A stretch of 64,000 nt of DNA. It comes from Pseudomonas anuradhapurensis (GTDB lineage: Bacteria; Pseudomonadota; Gammaproteobacteria; Pseudomonadales; Pseudomonadaceae). How positions within the stretch are numbered: the first letter of the stretch is position 1; each line of letters starts with the position of its first letter. Location: positions 1,556,001-1,620,000 of the forward strand of contig NZ_CP077097.1 in NCBI RefSeq assembly GCF_014269225.2. The letters are read 5' to 3'. The position numbers were made by a program, and so were the translations under genes. Below the pieces are notes generated by a model that saw nothing but the letters and a program-made list of their open reading frames with translations, did not search any database and was not told where the DNA came from. Positions 18,713 through 26,676 of this stretch are shown here, one piece after another.

Positions 18713-18838
18713 GCCTTTTGTGGGAGCGGCCTTGCGTCGGGAAGGGGGGCGAAGCGCCCCTCGGGAATCCAGCTTCGCGCTTACATCTGCGGGGCCGCGT
18801 TGCGGCCCTTTCGCGACGCAAGGCCGCTCCTACAAAGG
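18713..18838. repeat. REP pair (GGAGCGGCCTTGCGTCG family)
   Basis: TGGGAGCGGCCTTGCGTCGG at 18721 is inverted at ~18810-18838 (CGACGCAAGGCCGCTCCTAC), with inner hairpins GGGGCGAAGCGCCCC and GGGCCGCGTTGCGGCCC. Confidence 0.88.
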
Positions 18839-18858
18839 CCGCGTACGTAGCGTAGCGG

Positions 18859-19179
18859 TCAATCGTGCTTTTTCATCAGGTGTGGCGCCAGGTTCAGCTC
18901 GCGCCCACGCCGCAGGCGAATGCGGCTGCGGCGCCAGAAGCGCACGCCCAGCCACAGCAACAGCAAGCCAGCCACGCTCAACACGCCGGACAACGGCTTG
19001 TTGGCATTGAGTTCCGCCAGGGCAGGGTAGTTGCCCAGCAGGCCGGCGACACCGGCCATTGCCAGCAGCACGCCCAGGGTGGCCAACAGGGCCGCCAGGC
19101 CAGCCGCCAGCCGCGCCCCCCAGTTGCGCGGTTCGCGCGGGCGCAGGCGCTTGGCGTCGAAACTGCCTTTGAGCTTCAT
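18859..19179 (-). CDS. two-helix membrane protein of unknown function
   Basis: A 106-residue protein with a basic N-terminal segment, two hydrophobic helices (about 25-48 and 62-80, Ala/Leu/Gly-rich) and a strongly basic C-terminal tail (WRRSRIRLRRGREL). Likely an inner-membrane protein with both ends in the cytoplasm. No named domain recognised. ATG at 19179 follows AGGAGAGCG. It stands 52 bases from the hydrolase on the same strand and could be co-transcribed with it. Confidence 0.65.
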   Translation of the reverse strand: MKLKGSFDAKRLRPREPRNWGARLAAGLAALLATLGVLLAMAGVAGLLGNYPALAELNANKPLSGVLSVAGLLLLWLGVRFWRRSRIRLRRGRELNLAPHLMKKHD

Positions 19180-19231
19180 TCCGCTCTCCTCTGTGGATAT
19201 CCGGAATTCGACCTGGGGCCCTTTATCGCGT

Positions 19232-19822
19232 TCAGATCAGGCTGGCGGTAGGGGCCACGCAAGCGAAGTTGTCGGCCATCACGGCCATTTCGCACTGGTG
19301 AATCTGCGCGGCCGGGATCACCCCATCCTTGAATGCCAGGTCGCGGGTCGCCGAAGCATCTTCCACCAGGGTGCAGCGGTAACCATAGTCCTTGGCCCGG
19401 CGCACGGTGGTGCTGACACTGGAATGGCTCATGAAACCGCATACGATCAGGTCCAGGTGGCCCAGTTCCTGGAGGGTCTCGTGCAGCTTGGTGTTCTTGA
19501 ACGCGTTGGGCATGCGCTTTTCGATGACGATTTCGCCTTCCAGCGGCTCCAGCCCCGGAATGAACTGGCCGGCCGGCCCCTGTGGGTCGAAGCGGCCACC
19601 GACGGTGCCCAGGTGGCGAACATGGATGATCGGACGGCCGCTCTTGCGCGCGGCGTCGAGCAACCTGGCGATGTTGGCCACGGCCTCGTCCATGCCCGAC
19701 AGCGCCAGGGGCCCGCTGAGGTACTCCTTTTGCGCATCGATGATGATCAGGCTGGCGTGGCTCAGCTTGGCCGGCGGGTAATCGCGGCCAGTGAGGCGGA
19801 ACATCGTGGTTGGAACGGACAT
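19232..19822 (-). CDS. isochorismatase-superfamily hydrolase lacking the usual cysteine
   Basis: A 196-residue alpha/beta hydrolase. It shows the acidic Asp29 (LIIIDAQKEY) and Lys102 (EKRMPNAF) of the superfamily, but the position that carries the nucleophilic Cys in cysteine hydrolases (G-x-x-x-H-x-C) is Ser135 here (GFMSHSSV). Family members without that Cys can act as isochorismatase-like vinyl-ether hydrolases or other enzymes; the substrate is unknown. Start at 19822 follows AAGGAG. The frame stays open far upstream through prmB, but only this segment has family sequence. Divergent from prmB. Confidence 0.85.
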   Translation of the reverse strand: MSVPTTMFRLTGRDYPPAKLSHASLIIIDAQKEYLSGPLALSGMDEAVANIARLLDAARKSGRPIIHVRHLGTVGGRFDPQGPAGQFIPGLEPLEGEIVIEKRMPNAFKNTKLHETLQELGHLDLIVCGFMSHSSVSTTVRRAKDYGYRCTLVEDASATRDLAFKDGVIPAAQIHQCEMAVMADNFACVAPTASLI

Positions 19823-20002
19823 CAAGGGCTCCTTGGATAGGGCTTTTGTATACCTATTCTCCCCTGCCTTGGCGCCAATGGGAATGGTTGACAATGTAAG
19901 CGGCATGATTACTGGCCTGTGGCCGGCCGGCAGGCGATCCAAGGGAACAAATGTGCGGTCGGGGCTGTTAGACTTTTGTCCGGTCTGAATTAGGAGTACC
20001 CC

Positions 20003-20911
20003 GTGATCACATCCCGTCTGCGCACGCTGCGCGACTACATCCGCTGGGCGGTCAGCCGCTTCCACGAGCACGACCTGTTCTTCGGCCACGGTGCCGACAA
20101 CGCCTGGGACGAGGCCCGCCTGCTGGTGCTGGGCGCAGTGCATCTGCCGTGGGAGGTGGCCGACAGCTACCTGGACTGCCGCCTCGAGGACGATGAGCGG
20201 GTGCGCCTGCAGCACCTGCTGAAGCGCCGTATCGAAGAGCGCGTGCCGGCTGCCTACCTGCTGGGCGAGGCCTGGTTCTGCGGCATGTCGTTCATCGTCG
20301 ACCCGCGTGTGCTGGTGCCGCGGTCGCCGATTGGCGAGCTGATCGAGAAACGCTTCGAACCGTGGCTGGCCAGCGAGCCGGCGCGCATTCTCGACCTGTG
20401 CACCGGTTCTGGCTGCATCGGTATCGTTGCCGCCGACGTCTTCCCCAACGCCGAGGTGGTGTTGGCCGACCTGTCGTTCGACGCACTTGAAGTGGCCAAC
20501 CAGAACATCGAGCGGCATGGCCTGGACGGGCGCGTGTACACCGTGCAGGGCGATGGCTTTGCCGGTTTGCCAGGGCAGCGTTTCGACCTGATCCTGTCCA
20601 ACCCGCCGTATGTTGATGCCGAGGATTTCGACGACATGCCGGCCGAGTACCACCATGAGCCCGAGCTGGGCCTGGCGTGCGGCAACGACGGCCTGGACCT
20701 GGTGCGGCGCATGCTGGCCGAAGCGGCCGACCACCTGACCGACAAGGGCTTGCTGATTGTCGAGGTGGGCAACAGCCAGGTGCATGTCGAGGCGTTGTAC
20801 CCTGAGGTGGACTTCGCCTGGCTGGAGTTCGAGCGCGGCGGGCATGGGGTGTTCATGCTGACTGCCGAGCAGTGCCGCCAGCATCAGCAGCTGTTCAAGG
20901 CCCGGGTCTGA
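20003..20911 (+). CDS. prmB: ribosomal protein uL3 N5-glutamine methyltransferase
   Basis: Methylates a glutamine of ribosomal protein L3 with S-adenosylmethionine. The 302-residue protein has an N-terminal helical domain, the SAM motif [11 protein letters not shown] (~131-141) and the signature NPPY ([11 protein letters not shown]), which binds the target glutamine. GTG start at 20003 is supported by TAGGAG seven bases before it. The [11 protein letters not shown] segment before the SAM domain is typical of PrmB rather than PrmC. In many pseudomonads prmB precedes aroC; here three other genes intervene. Confidence 0.95.
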   Translation: MITSRLRTLRDYIRWAVSRFHEHDLFFGHGADNAWDEARLLVLGAVHLPWEVADSYLDCRLEDDERVRLQHLLKRRIEERVPAAYLLGEAWFCGMSFIVDPRVLVPRSPIGELIEKRFEPWLASEPARILDLCTGSGCIGIVAADVFPNAEVVLADLSFDALEVANQNIERHGLDGRVYTVQGDGFAGLPGQRFDLILSNPPYVDAEDFDDMPAEYHHEPELGLACGNDGLDLVRRMLAEAADHLTDKGLLIVEVGNSQVHVEALYPEVDFAWLEFERGGHGVFMLTAEQCRQHQQLFKARV

Positions 20912-20928
20912 TTCATTGGGGCTGCGTT

Positions 20929-21140
20929 GCAGCCCATCGCGACACAAGGCCGCTCCTACAGGGATACCGTCATCCCGGTGCTACGCGGTCTCCTGTAGGA
21001 GCGGCCTTGCGTCGCGATGGGCCGCAAAGCGGCCCAATTCCTCCTGCAGGGATACCGTCATCCCGGTGCTACGCGGTCTCCTGTAGGAGCGGCCTTGTGT
21101 CGCGATGGGCCGCAAAGCGGCCCAATTCCCACCGAGCGCC
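20929..21140. repeat. REP cluster with 88-bp tandem duplication
   Basis: A GTAGGAGCGGCCTTG-type REP array. The unit starting GGGATACCGTCATCCC at 20961 is repeated from 21049, exactly 88 bases later, with nearly identical sequence (one visible C/T change) for ~80 bases. An inverted partner lies at 20929-20960. Confidence 0.92.
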
Positions 21141-21160
21141 AAAGGCCAGGCGGCGCGCTG

Positions 21161-21943
21161 TCAGCGCGTGGCAATCCAGATCAGCAACCCCGCCTGGAAC
21201 ACCGCAAAGGCCACCAGGCAGGTGATGGTAAAGCGCAAGCCGCTGTCTTCGCGCTGGTACTTGGCAACGCGTTCGTCGCGCTCACGCAGTTGCGCTTCTT
21301 TTTCCTGCAACTGCTGGTCCGCCTGCTGCAGCAGGCTGGCCGCATCGAGGATCTCCACCCGCTGCACGTGCTCGCTGTTCCAGGCCCCCTTGAGCTGGCT
21401 CACCGTGGTTTCCACGGTACGGCCTTTCAGGTGCTGGCCGTCTTCATACTCCACCTCGATGCCGACCCCGCGCAGGCAGTGGTCGCGGCGCAGGCGCGAG
21501 TCTTCGTTCAGCGCATCCTTGCTCGGCAGCGCCATGCCCTCGACCCGGTAATGCGACCACTTGCGCTGCAGCCACTGCACGGCCTGGGCCAGCAGGAAAC
21601 GGCCCAGGCCACGGTTCAAGGGTTCCAGTTGCAGGCCGGTTTCGGCACCAATGCGTACCAGTCGTTCGCCATGGTCGACGCGGATGTCCAGGCGGTTCTG
21701 TTCCTTGTGCACCTTCTGGCCTGGCAGTTTTATTTCCATGCGCAGCAGGCTGTGGGCCTTGTCGTGGCGCTCGGCATAGCCGAACTGCACGAAGCGCAGC
21801 GGCCGTGCGCCGGTGCTGCGATCGGTAGGCAGGGCAGCCAGGCGCAGCAGCTGGAAGTGTTCGACGCTCAGCTCGGCCCAAGGCAGGGCCGGGCTTTCCT
21901 GGGATTCTTCGGCCGGCTCTGCGGCGGCGGGGGTGGTGGTCAT
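21161..21943 (-). CDS. tail-anchored hypothetical protein
   Basis: A 260-residue protein with no family I can name. Residues 1-20 are Ala/Pro/Glu-rich and disordered; 25-190 form a globular domain with many charged residues (RFVQFGYAERHDKAHSLLRMEIKLPG); 200-235 are a Gln/Glu/Arg heptad stretch likely to be coiled coil (QQADQQLQEKEAQLRERDER); the last ~18 residues are a membrane helix ending in Arg. The layout suggests a C-terminally anchored cytoplasmic protein. ATG at 21943 follows GAGGA. It shares strand and close spacing with the downstream... REP cluster only; the next gene upstream is the alpha/beta hydrolase. Confidence 0.7.
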   Translation of the reverse strand: MTTTPAAAEPAEESQESPALPWAELSVEHFQLLRLAALPTDRSTGARPLRFVQFGYAERHDKAHSLLRMEIKLPGQKVHKEQNRLDIRVDHGERLVRIGAETGLQLEPLNRGLGRFLLAQAVQWLQRKWSHYRVEGMALPSKDALNEDSRLRRDHCLRGVGIEVEYEDGQHLKGRTVETTVSQLKGAWNSEHVQRVEILDAASLLQQADQQLQEKEAQLRERDERVAKYQREDSGLRFTITCLVAFAVFQAGLLIWIATR

Positions 21944-22008
21944 CAGGGCTTGTCCTCGGCTATGCCCGCTGTATCGGCAGGCATACCCGAGACCTGAGCC
22001 CGTTTACC

Positions 22009-22968
22009 TCACGCCGAAGGCAAATGCTGGATGAACGTCACGATCCGCTCACCCAGCTCGCGCGCCAGCGGCAGCTCGGGGTTGAGGTAGCTGTCGCGCT
22101 GCTGGCTCATGCCCTTGGGGCTGATGCGCAACATATGGTTCATGCCGTCGATCAGTACCAGCTGGGCATCCGGCTTGGCCGCCTTCAGCCGCTCGGCGTC
22201 GTCCACGTCCACCTGCACGTCGTTGCGCCCCTGCACGATCAGTGCCGGCATGGGCAGGCGGGCAAACGCCGCGGCCGGGCTCTGCCGGAACAGCGAAATC
22301 AGGTAGGGCTGCACGCTGGGGCGGAACACCTGGCGCAGCGGTGCCGGCACTTCCAGGCTGGTTTGCCCGGCCTGCAGGCGGTCGAGCAGGGCGCTGCCAC
22401 CGGCCAGTTGCGCTGGCGGCAGGCGCTGGGCCAGCTGTTCGCGCAGCACTTCGGCCAGCGGCCGGCCACTGCCGGCCAAGGTAATCACCGCGCTGGCACC
22501 GGCCTGCTCGGCGGCCAGGCTGGCGATCAGCGCACCTTCGCTGTGGCCGACCAGGATCAGCGGGCCAAAGCGTGGGTCGGCCTTCAGCTTGTGGCTCCAG
22601 GCGACCACGTCGGCCACGTAGCGCTCCACGCTGAGGTCACGCTCGTCGGGGGTGGCCGGCTGGCTGGCAGCGACCCCGCGCTTGTCGTAGCGCACGCTGG
22701 CGATGTGTTCGTTGGCCAGCAGCAGGGCCAGGCGCTTGAGGTTGTCGACCCGGCCCGAGGCCGGGTTGTTGCCGTCGCGGTCGGTGGGGCCGGAGCCTGC
22801 GATGATCAGCACCACTGGCGGCGGGGTGGCCTGCAGTGGCAGCAGCAGGCTGCCGTGCAGCACACCCTGGCCGGTATCGAGGTCGATCGGGCGTTGCAGC
22901 ACGGTGGGGGCGGCCTGGGCCAGGCTGGTGCACAGCAGGAACAACAAAGCGACGAGGCGCGACATCAT
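22009..22968 (-). CDS. exported alpha/beta hydrolase
   Basis: A 319-residue hydrolase with a signal peptide (about 1-19, ending AQAAP), so it acts in the periplasm. The nucleophile elbow is GHSEG with Ser143; the oxyanion region is IIAGSGPTDRDGNN and the C-terminal Asp/His pair fits GRNDVQVD and DGMNHMLR. The SGPTDRDGNN signature is typical of a serine aminopeptidase-like or acyl-esterase group. Start is the first of two consecutive ATG codons. Substrate unknown. It is divergent from aroC. Confidence 0.85.
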   Translation of the reverse strand: MMSRLVALLFLLCTSLAQAAPTVLQRPIDLDTGQGVLHGSLLLPLQATPPPVVLIIAGSGPTDRDGNNPASGRVDNLKRLALLLANEHIASVRYDKRGVAASQPATPDERDLSVERYVADVVAWSHKLKADPRFGPLILVGHSEGALIASLAAEQAGASAVITLAGSGRPLAEVLREQLAQRLPPAQLAGGSALLDRLQAGQTSLEVPAPLRQVFRPSVQPYLISLFRQSPAAAFARLPMPALIVQGRNDVQVDVDDAERLKAAKPDAQLVLIDGMNHMLRISPKGMSQQRDSYLNPELPLARELGERIVTFIQHLPSA

Positions 22969-23040
22969 GCGGTACTACAGTGGGGAGATGTCAGTTTGAC
23001 CCTATGTCCACGGGAAGGTTCTCGGCCTGTGCAGGGCAGG

Positions 23041-23079
23041 CTCGGCCTCTTCGCCGGTAAACCCGCTGCCACGGGTTCA
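23041..23079. repeat. single degenerate REP
   Basis: CTCGGCCTCTTCGCCGGTAA followed by CCCGCTGCCACGGG, one imperfect copy of the TTCGCGGG family between the alpha/beta hydrolase and aroC. Confidence 0.6.
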
Positions 23080-23110
23080 CGATGCCCAGCACAGGCAGGC
23101 AATCCATCTG

Positions 23111-23116
23111 TATACT
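23111..23116 (+). promoter_or_regulatory. possible aroC -10 element
   Basis: TATACT lies 41 bases before the aroC ATG. No good -35 at 17 bases is visible, so the call rests on the -10 alone. Confidence 0.35.
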
Positions 23117-23156
23117 GCCGCTTTCGTTCACTTCAGGCAGATCTCGCGGAGCGTCC

Positions 23157-24248
23157 ATGTCCGGCAATACCTACGGCAAGCTGTTCACTGTCACCACCGC
23201 TGGCGAGAGCCATGGCCCGGCGTTGGTCGCCATTGTCGATGGATGCCCACCGGGCCTGGAAATTTCCCTGGCCGACCTGCAGCACGACCTCGACCGGCGC
23301 AAGCCCGGCACCAGCCGGCACACCACCCAGCGCCAGGAAGCCGACGAGGTGGAGATCCTCTCCGGCGTGTTCGAAGGCCGCACCACCGGCTGCTCGATCG
23401 GCCTGCTGATCCGCAACACCGACCAGAAGTCCAAGGACTACTCGGCGATCAAGGACCTGTTCCGCCCGGCCCACGCCGACTATACCTATCACCACAAGTA
23501 CGGCATCCGCGACTACCGCGGCGGTGGCCGCAGCTCGGCCCGCGAAACCGCCATGCGCGTGGCCGCTGGCGCCATCGCCAAGAAGTACCTGGCCACCCAG
23601 GGCATCATCGTGCGTGGCTACATGAGCCAGCTGGGGCCGATCGAGATTCCGTTCAAGAGCTGGGAGTCGGTGGAACAGAACGCCTTCTTCTGCCCCGACC
23701 CGAGCAAGGTGCCGGAGCTGGAGGCCTACATGGACCAGCTGCGCCGTGACCAGGACTCGGTAGGCGCCAAGATCACCGTGGTCGCCGAAGGTGTGATGCC
23801 GGGCTTGGGCGAGCCGATCTTCGACCGCCTGGATGCCGAGCTGGCCCACGCGCTGATGAGCATCAACGCAGTCAAGGGCGTGGAAATCGGCGCCGGTTTC
23901 GCCAGCGTGGCCCAGCGCGGTACCGAGCACCGTGACGAGCTGACCCCGCAAGGCTTCCTCAGCAACAACGCGGGCGGCATCCTCGGCGGCATCTCTTCGG
24001 GCCAGCCGATCGTTGCCCACCTGGCGCTGAAACCAACCTCCAGCATTACCACCCCGGGCCGCTCCATCGACATCGACGGCAACCCGGTGGACGTCATCAC
24101 CAAAGGCCGCCACGACCCTTGCGTGGGTATCCGTGCCACGCCGATCGCCGAGGCGATGATGGCCATTGCGCTGATGGACCACCTGCTGCGCCACCGTGCG
24201 CAGAATGCCGATGTGAAGGTGAATACCCCGGTGCTGGGCCAGCTCTGA
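23157..24248 (+). CDS. aroC: chorismate synthase
   Basis: Final step of the shikimate pathway: forms chorismate from EPSP using reduced FMN. The 363-residue cytosolic protein shows the family signatures [29 protein letters not shown], the [18 protein letters not shown] flavin site (cited in part) and [13 protein letters not shown] near the C terminus. ATG at 23157 gives [10 protein letters not shown], the standard start; the longer frame adds 25 unsupported residues. It is followed by a REP pair and an MFS gene on the same strand. Confidence 0.98.
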   Translation: MSGNTYGKLFTVTTAGESHGPALVAIVDGCPPGLEISLADLQHDLDRRKPGTSRHTTQRQEADEVEILSGVFEGRTTGCSIGLLIRNTDQKSKDYSAIKDLFRPAHADYTYHHKYGIRDYRGGGRSSARETAMRVAAGAIAKKYLATQGIIVRGYMSQLGPIEIPFKSWESVEQNAFFCPDPSKVPELEAYMDQLRRDQDSVGAKITVVAEGVMPGLGEPIFDRLDAELAHALMSINAVKGVEIGAGFASVAQRGTEHRDELTPQGFLSNNAGGILGGISSGQPIVAHLALKPTSSITTPGRSIDIDGNPVDVITKGRHDPCVGIRATPIAEAMMAIALMDHLLRHRAQNADVKVNTPVLGQL

Positions 24249-24253
24249 TTCGC

Positions 24254-24361
24254 CAGTACCGGCCTCTTCGCGGGCATGCCCGCTCCCACAGGTTCATCGC
24301 CGCTTTCAGAGTCTGTGGGTTCCCTGTGGGAGCGGGCGCGCCCGCGAAGAGGCCGGCCCAG
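24254..24361. repeat. REP pair (TTCGCGGG family)
   Basis: Inverted copies flanking ATCGCCGCTTTCAGAG, between aroC and the MFS gene on the same strand; may reduce read-through. Confidence 0.88.
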
Positions 24362-24380
24362 GTCCCCACAAGGGCATCCC

Positions 24381-25538
24381 ATGCAGCAACCAATCCCCTA
24401 CTGGCGCCTGTCCAGCTTCTACCTGTTCTACTTCGCCCTGCTCGGTTCCACCGCGCCGTTCCTGGCGCTGTACTTCGACCACCTGGGCTTCTCTGCGGCG
24501 CGTATCGGCGAGCTGGTGGCCATCCCCATGCTGATGCGTTGCGTCGCCCCCAACCTGTGGGGCTGGCTGGGCGATCGCACCGGCCAGCGCCTGCTGATCG
24601 TGCGCCTGGGCGCGCTGTCGACCCTGGCCACCTTCGCCCTGATCTTCTTTGGCAAGAGCTATGCCTGGCTGGCGCTGGTCATGGCCCTGCATGCGTTCTT
24701 CTGGCACGCGGTGCTGCCCCAGTTCGAGGTCATCACGTTGGCCCACCTGCACGGGCAAACCGCCCGCTACAGCCAGGTACGCCTGTGGGGCTCGATTGGC
24801 TTCATCCTCACCGTGGTCGGCCTGGGCCGGCTGTTCGAGTGGCTGAGCCTGGATATCTACCCGGTGGCCCTGGTCACGATCATGGCCGGGATCGTCGCCG
24901 CCAGCCTGTGGGTGCCCAATGCACAGCCGCTGGAGCAGGGCGAGCGCCGCAGCGCCGGCGGCTTCCTGCAGCAGTTGCGTGCCCCCGGGGTGATCGCATT
25001 CTATGCCTGCGTGGCGTTGATGCAACTCAGCCACGGGCCGTACTACACCTTCCTCACCCTGCACCTCGAACACCTGGGCTACAGCCGCGGTGCCATCGGC
25101 TTGTTGTGGGCCCTTGGCGTGGTGGCCGAAGTGCTGGTGTTCATGTTCATGAGCCGGGTATTCGCGCGCTTTTCCGTGCAGCGGGTGCTGCTGGCCAGCT
25201 TCGTGCTGGCGGCGCTGCGCTGGCTGTTGCTGGGTAACCTGGCCGGCGAGCCGGCAGTCCTGGTGTTCGCCCAGCTGCTGCATGCGGCCACCTTCGGCTG
25301 CTTCCACGCCGCCAGCATCGCCTTCGTCCAGGCCAGCTTCGGCGCCCGTCAGCAGGGCCAGGGCCAGGCACTGTATGCGGCACTGTCCGGCACTGGCGGG
25401 GCGCTGGGGGCGTTGTATTCGGGCTATAGCTGGAACCTGCTGGGGCCCACCTTCACCTTTGGTATGGCCAGTGCCGCAGCCTTGGCCGCAGCCGTTATCA
25501 TTGCCTTTTGTTCGCAACCGACCAGGACCCGCCCCTGA
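24381..25538 (+). CDS. MFS transporter (HcaT/LacY-like group)
   Basis: A 385-residue, 12-helix permease whose start MQQPIPYWRLSSFYLFYFALLG and the LGLS-type helix 1 resemble the phenylpropionate/nucleoside-like MFS subgroup. The loop motif NLWGWLGDRTGQR lies between helices 2 and 3. ATG at 24381 is used since the REP element upstream fills the longer frame. Its TGA overlaps the ATG of the next gene (ATGA), so it is translationally coupled to an acireductone-dioxygenase-like protein; the two probably serve one pathway. Substrate unknown. Confidence 0.88.
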   Translation: MQQPIPYWRLSSFYLFYFALLGSTAPFLALYFDHLGFSAARIGELVAIPMLMRCVAPNLWGWLGDRTGQRLLIVRLGALSTLATFALIFFGKSYAWLALVMALHAFFWHAVLPQFEVITLAHLHGQTARYSQVRLWGSIGFILTVVGLGRLFEWLSLDIYPVALVTIMAGIVAASLWVPNAQPLEQGERRSAGGFLQQLRAPGVIAFYACVALMQLSHGPYYTFLTLHLEHLGYSRGAIGLLWALGVVAEVLVFMFMSRVFARFSVQRVLLASFVLAALRWLLLGNLAGEPAVLVFAQLLHAATFGCFHAASIAFVQASFGARQQGQGQALYAALSGTGGALGALYSGYSWNLLGPTFTFGMASAAALAAAVIIAFCSQPTRTRP

Positions 25539-26074
25539 TGAGCATTCTCAGCGTTTTCTACACTTCCAGCCCGGAACTGCCGAACAAGGTGCTGACCCAT
25601 CACGATGACATCGCCGCCACCCTGGCCGAACAGGGCGTGCGATTTGCCCATGCCGAACCTGGCCTGCGGGTGCGCCCGGGCTCGGCCCACGAAGAGGTGC
25701 TGGGCGCCTGCCGGGAGCACCTGGACCGGTTGATGACAGCGCATGGCAGCAAGGCCTTCGTGGTGCTCAACCGTGACGGTGCCGACCCGGCGCAGGTAGA
25801 CCTACGCGTTGAACACGTGCATGACGCTGAAGAGGTATTTGCCGTGATCAGCGGGCGTGCCCAGGTTGGCCTGCGTGCGGGCGACTGGGTGTATTCGCTG
25901 CTGTGCGAGAAGGGCGACCAGCTGGTGGTGCCGGCGGGGATCCGGCGCTGGGTGGAACTGGGCGATACGCCGTTTTGCCTGGCGTTGCGCCTGTATGCCA
26001 GCGAGCAAGGTGCGCAGCCACGTTTTACCGGGGATGAAAGCGCCAGGGCGTTTCTTGGTATCGACGAGTTGTGA
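25538..26074 (+). CDS. acireductone-dioxygenase-like cupin with altered metal site
   Basis: A 178-residue protein clearly related over its length to MtnD, the acireductone dioxygenase of methionine salvage (VLTHHDDIAATLAEQGVRF, then the cupin core). In MtnD the metal is held by His-x-His-x3-Glu and a distal His. Here His93, His95 and Glu99 are kept, but the distal ligand, 42 residues after His95, is Arg137 (GIRRWVELG instead of G-x-RHW), and the usual EVRFF is EVFAV. So it may bind metal poorly, bind it in a three-ligand site, or have a new function. Neighbouring mtnB/mtnC are absent. It is coupled by ATGA to an MFS gene, hinting at a transported substrate or product. Confidence 0.85.
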   Translation: MSILSVFYTSSPELPNKVLTHHDDIAATLAEQGVRFAHAEPGLRVRPGSAHEEVLGACREHLDRLMTAHGSKAFVVLNRDGADPAQVDLRVEHVHDAEEVFAVISGRAQVGLRAGDWVYSLLCEKGDQLVVPAGIRRWVELGDTPFCLALRLYASEQGAQPRFTGDESARAFLGIDEL

Positions 26075-26079
26075 GGGTA

Positions 26080-26121
26080 TTACCGGCCCGTTCGCGGGCT
26101 AGCCCGCGAAGCGGCCGGTAA
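26080..26121. terminator. perfectly paired palindrome between convergent genes
   Basis: TTACCGGCC-CG-TTCGCGGGCT is mirrored by AGCCCGCGAA-GC-GGCCGGTAA, a 19-bp stem with one internal mismatch zone and no loop. It lies between the cupin gene and the DUF3509 gene. Derived from the TTCGCGGG REP family; likely transcription stop on both strands, though no T run follows. Confidence 0.55.
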
Positions 26122-26135
26122 CGCCAACCCAAGAC

Positions 26136-26408
26136 TCAGCGGTAAGTTGGCAAGGCAAAGCGCTGCTGGCTCTGCAGCATGGAAATCACCGGCAACTCGC
26201 TGGCCTGCTCGGCCAGGTCACGGCGAATGGCGCTGATCGCCCACGACAGCTGTTCGGCGCTATGCAGTTGGCCATAGGTCAGCACCCGACGGGTCACCTT
26301 GCCGTCGGCCGCGCGCAGGGTCAGCAGGATGCCGCCGTCCGGGCGGGGCTGGGTAGTGACCTGGTAGGCCGGAAATACCGAGACGAACTTTTCCTGGATG
26401 AGGTCCAT
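26136..26408 (-). CDS. DUF3509 family protein
   Basis: A 90-residue cytosolic protein of the DUF3509 family, a group essentially limited to Pseudomonas with no known function. It has the typical alternation of beta strands (YQVTTQPRPDGGILLTLR, then RRVLTYGQL) and a C-terminal helix (AEQLSWAISAIRRDLAEQ). ATG at 26408 follows CAGGAG. An RpoN-type promoter (26452-26467) and three GTGCA/TGCAC dyads (26533-26576) lie upstream, suggesting it is switched on under a nitrogen- or carbon-linked condition; that is inference. Confidence 0.82.
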   Translation of the reverse strand: MDLIQEKFVSVFPAYQVTTQPRPDGGILLTLRAADGKVTRRVLTYGQLHSAEQLSWAISAIRRDLAEQASELPVISMLQSQQRFALPTYR

Positions 26409-26451
26409 ATCAACTCCTGGCAGGTTTGGTAGCAATCGTGAACAGGTAGAT

Positions 26452-26467
26452 TGCAGTGAGCGTGCCA
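26452..26467 (-). promoter_or_regulatory. RpoN (sigma-54) promoter candidate for DUF3509 gene
   Basis: On the minus strand the sequence TGGCACGCTCACTGCA matches the -24/-12 consensus (TGGCAC-N5-TTGCA) except one base, with exactly ten bases between GG and GC. It lies 43 bases before the start codon, giving a leader of about 30 bases. Confidence 0.65.
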
Positions 26468-26532
26468 AGAGTTTTGTTTTGGAAAAATCGTTTAAAATCA
26501 GAGGCTTAGTATAGTTGTGGAAGCGGTCGGCC

Positions 26533-26576
26533 GTGCAATCTGCAAGGTCGTGCATTTTGCACAGTGCATTTTGCAC
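26533..26576. promoter_or_regulatory. three tandem GTGCA-N3-TGCAC dyads
   Basis: Two identical 13-mers, GTGCATTTTGCAC at 26550-26562 and 26564-26576, plus a degenerate third (GTGCAATCTGCAA, 26533-26545). They lie 66-125 bp upstream of the RpoN promoter, the usual distance for an enhancer-binding protein, and also upstream of the ankyrin gene on the other strand. Confidence 0.7.
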
Positions 26577-26676
26577 GGTGCGCCTGTTGCCTATCGGCTC
26601 GATAGAAACTGAACCTTTGACCGGCAACCGGGGCCTGACAAACACTTGGGCAATGTTTGATGCCAGGAGGTTCCCG

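Noticed and set aside
19823..20947. Upstream extension of the isochorismatase-like frame through prmB
   Set aside because: A ribosome site and family start occur at 19822, and prmB on the other strand explains the open frame.
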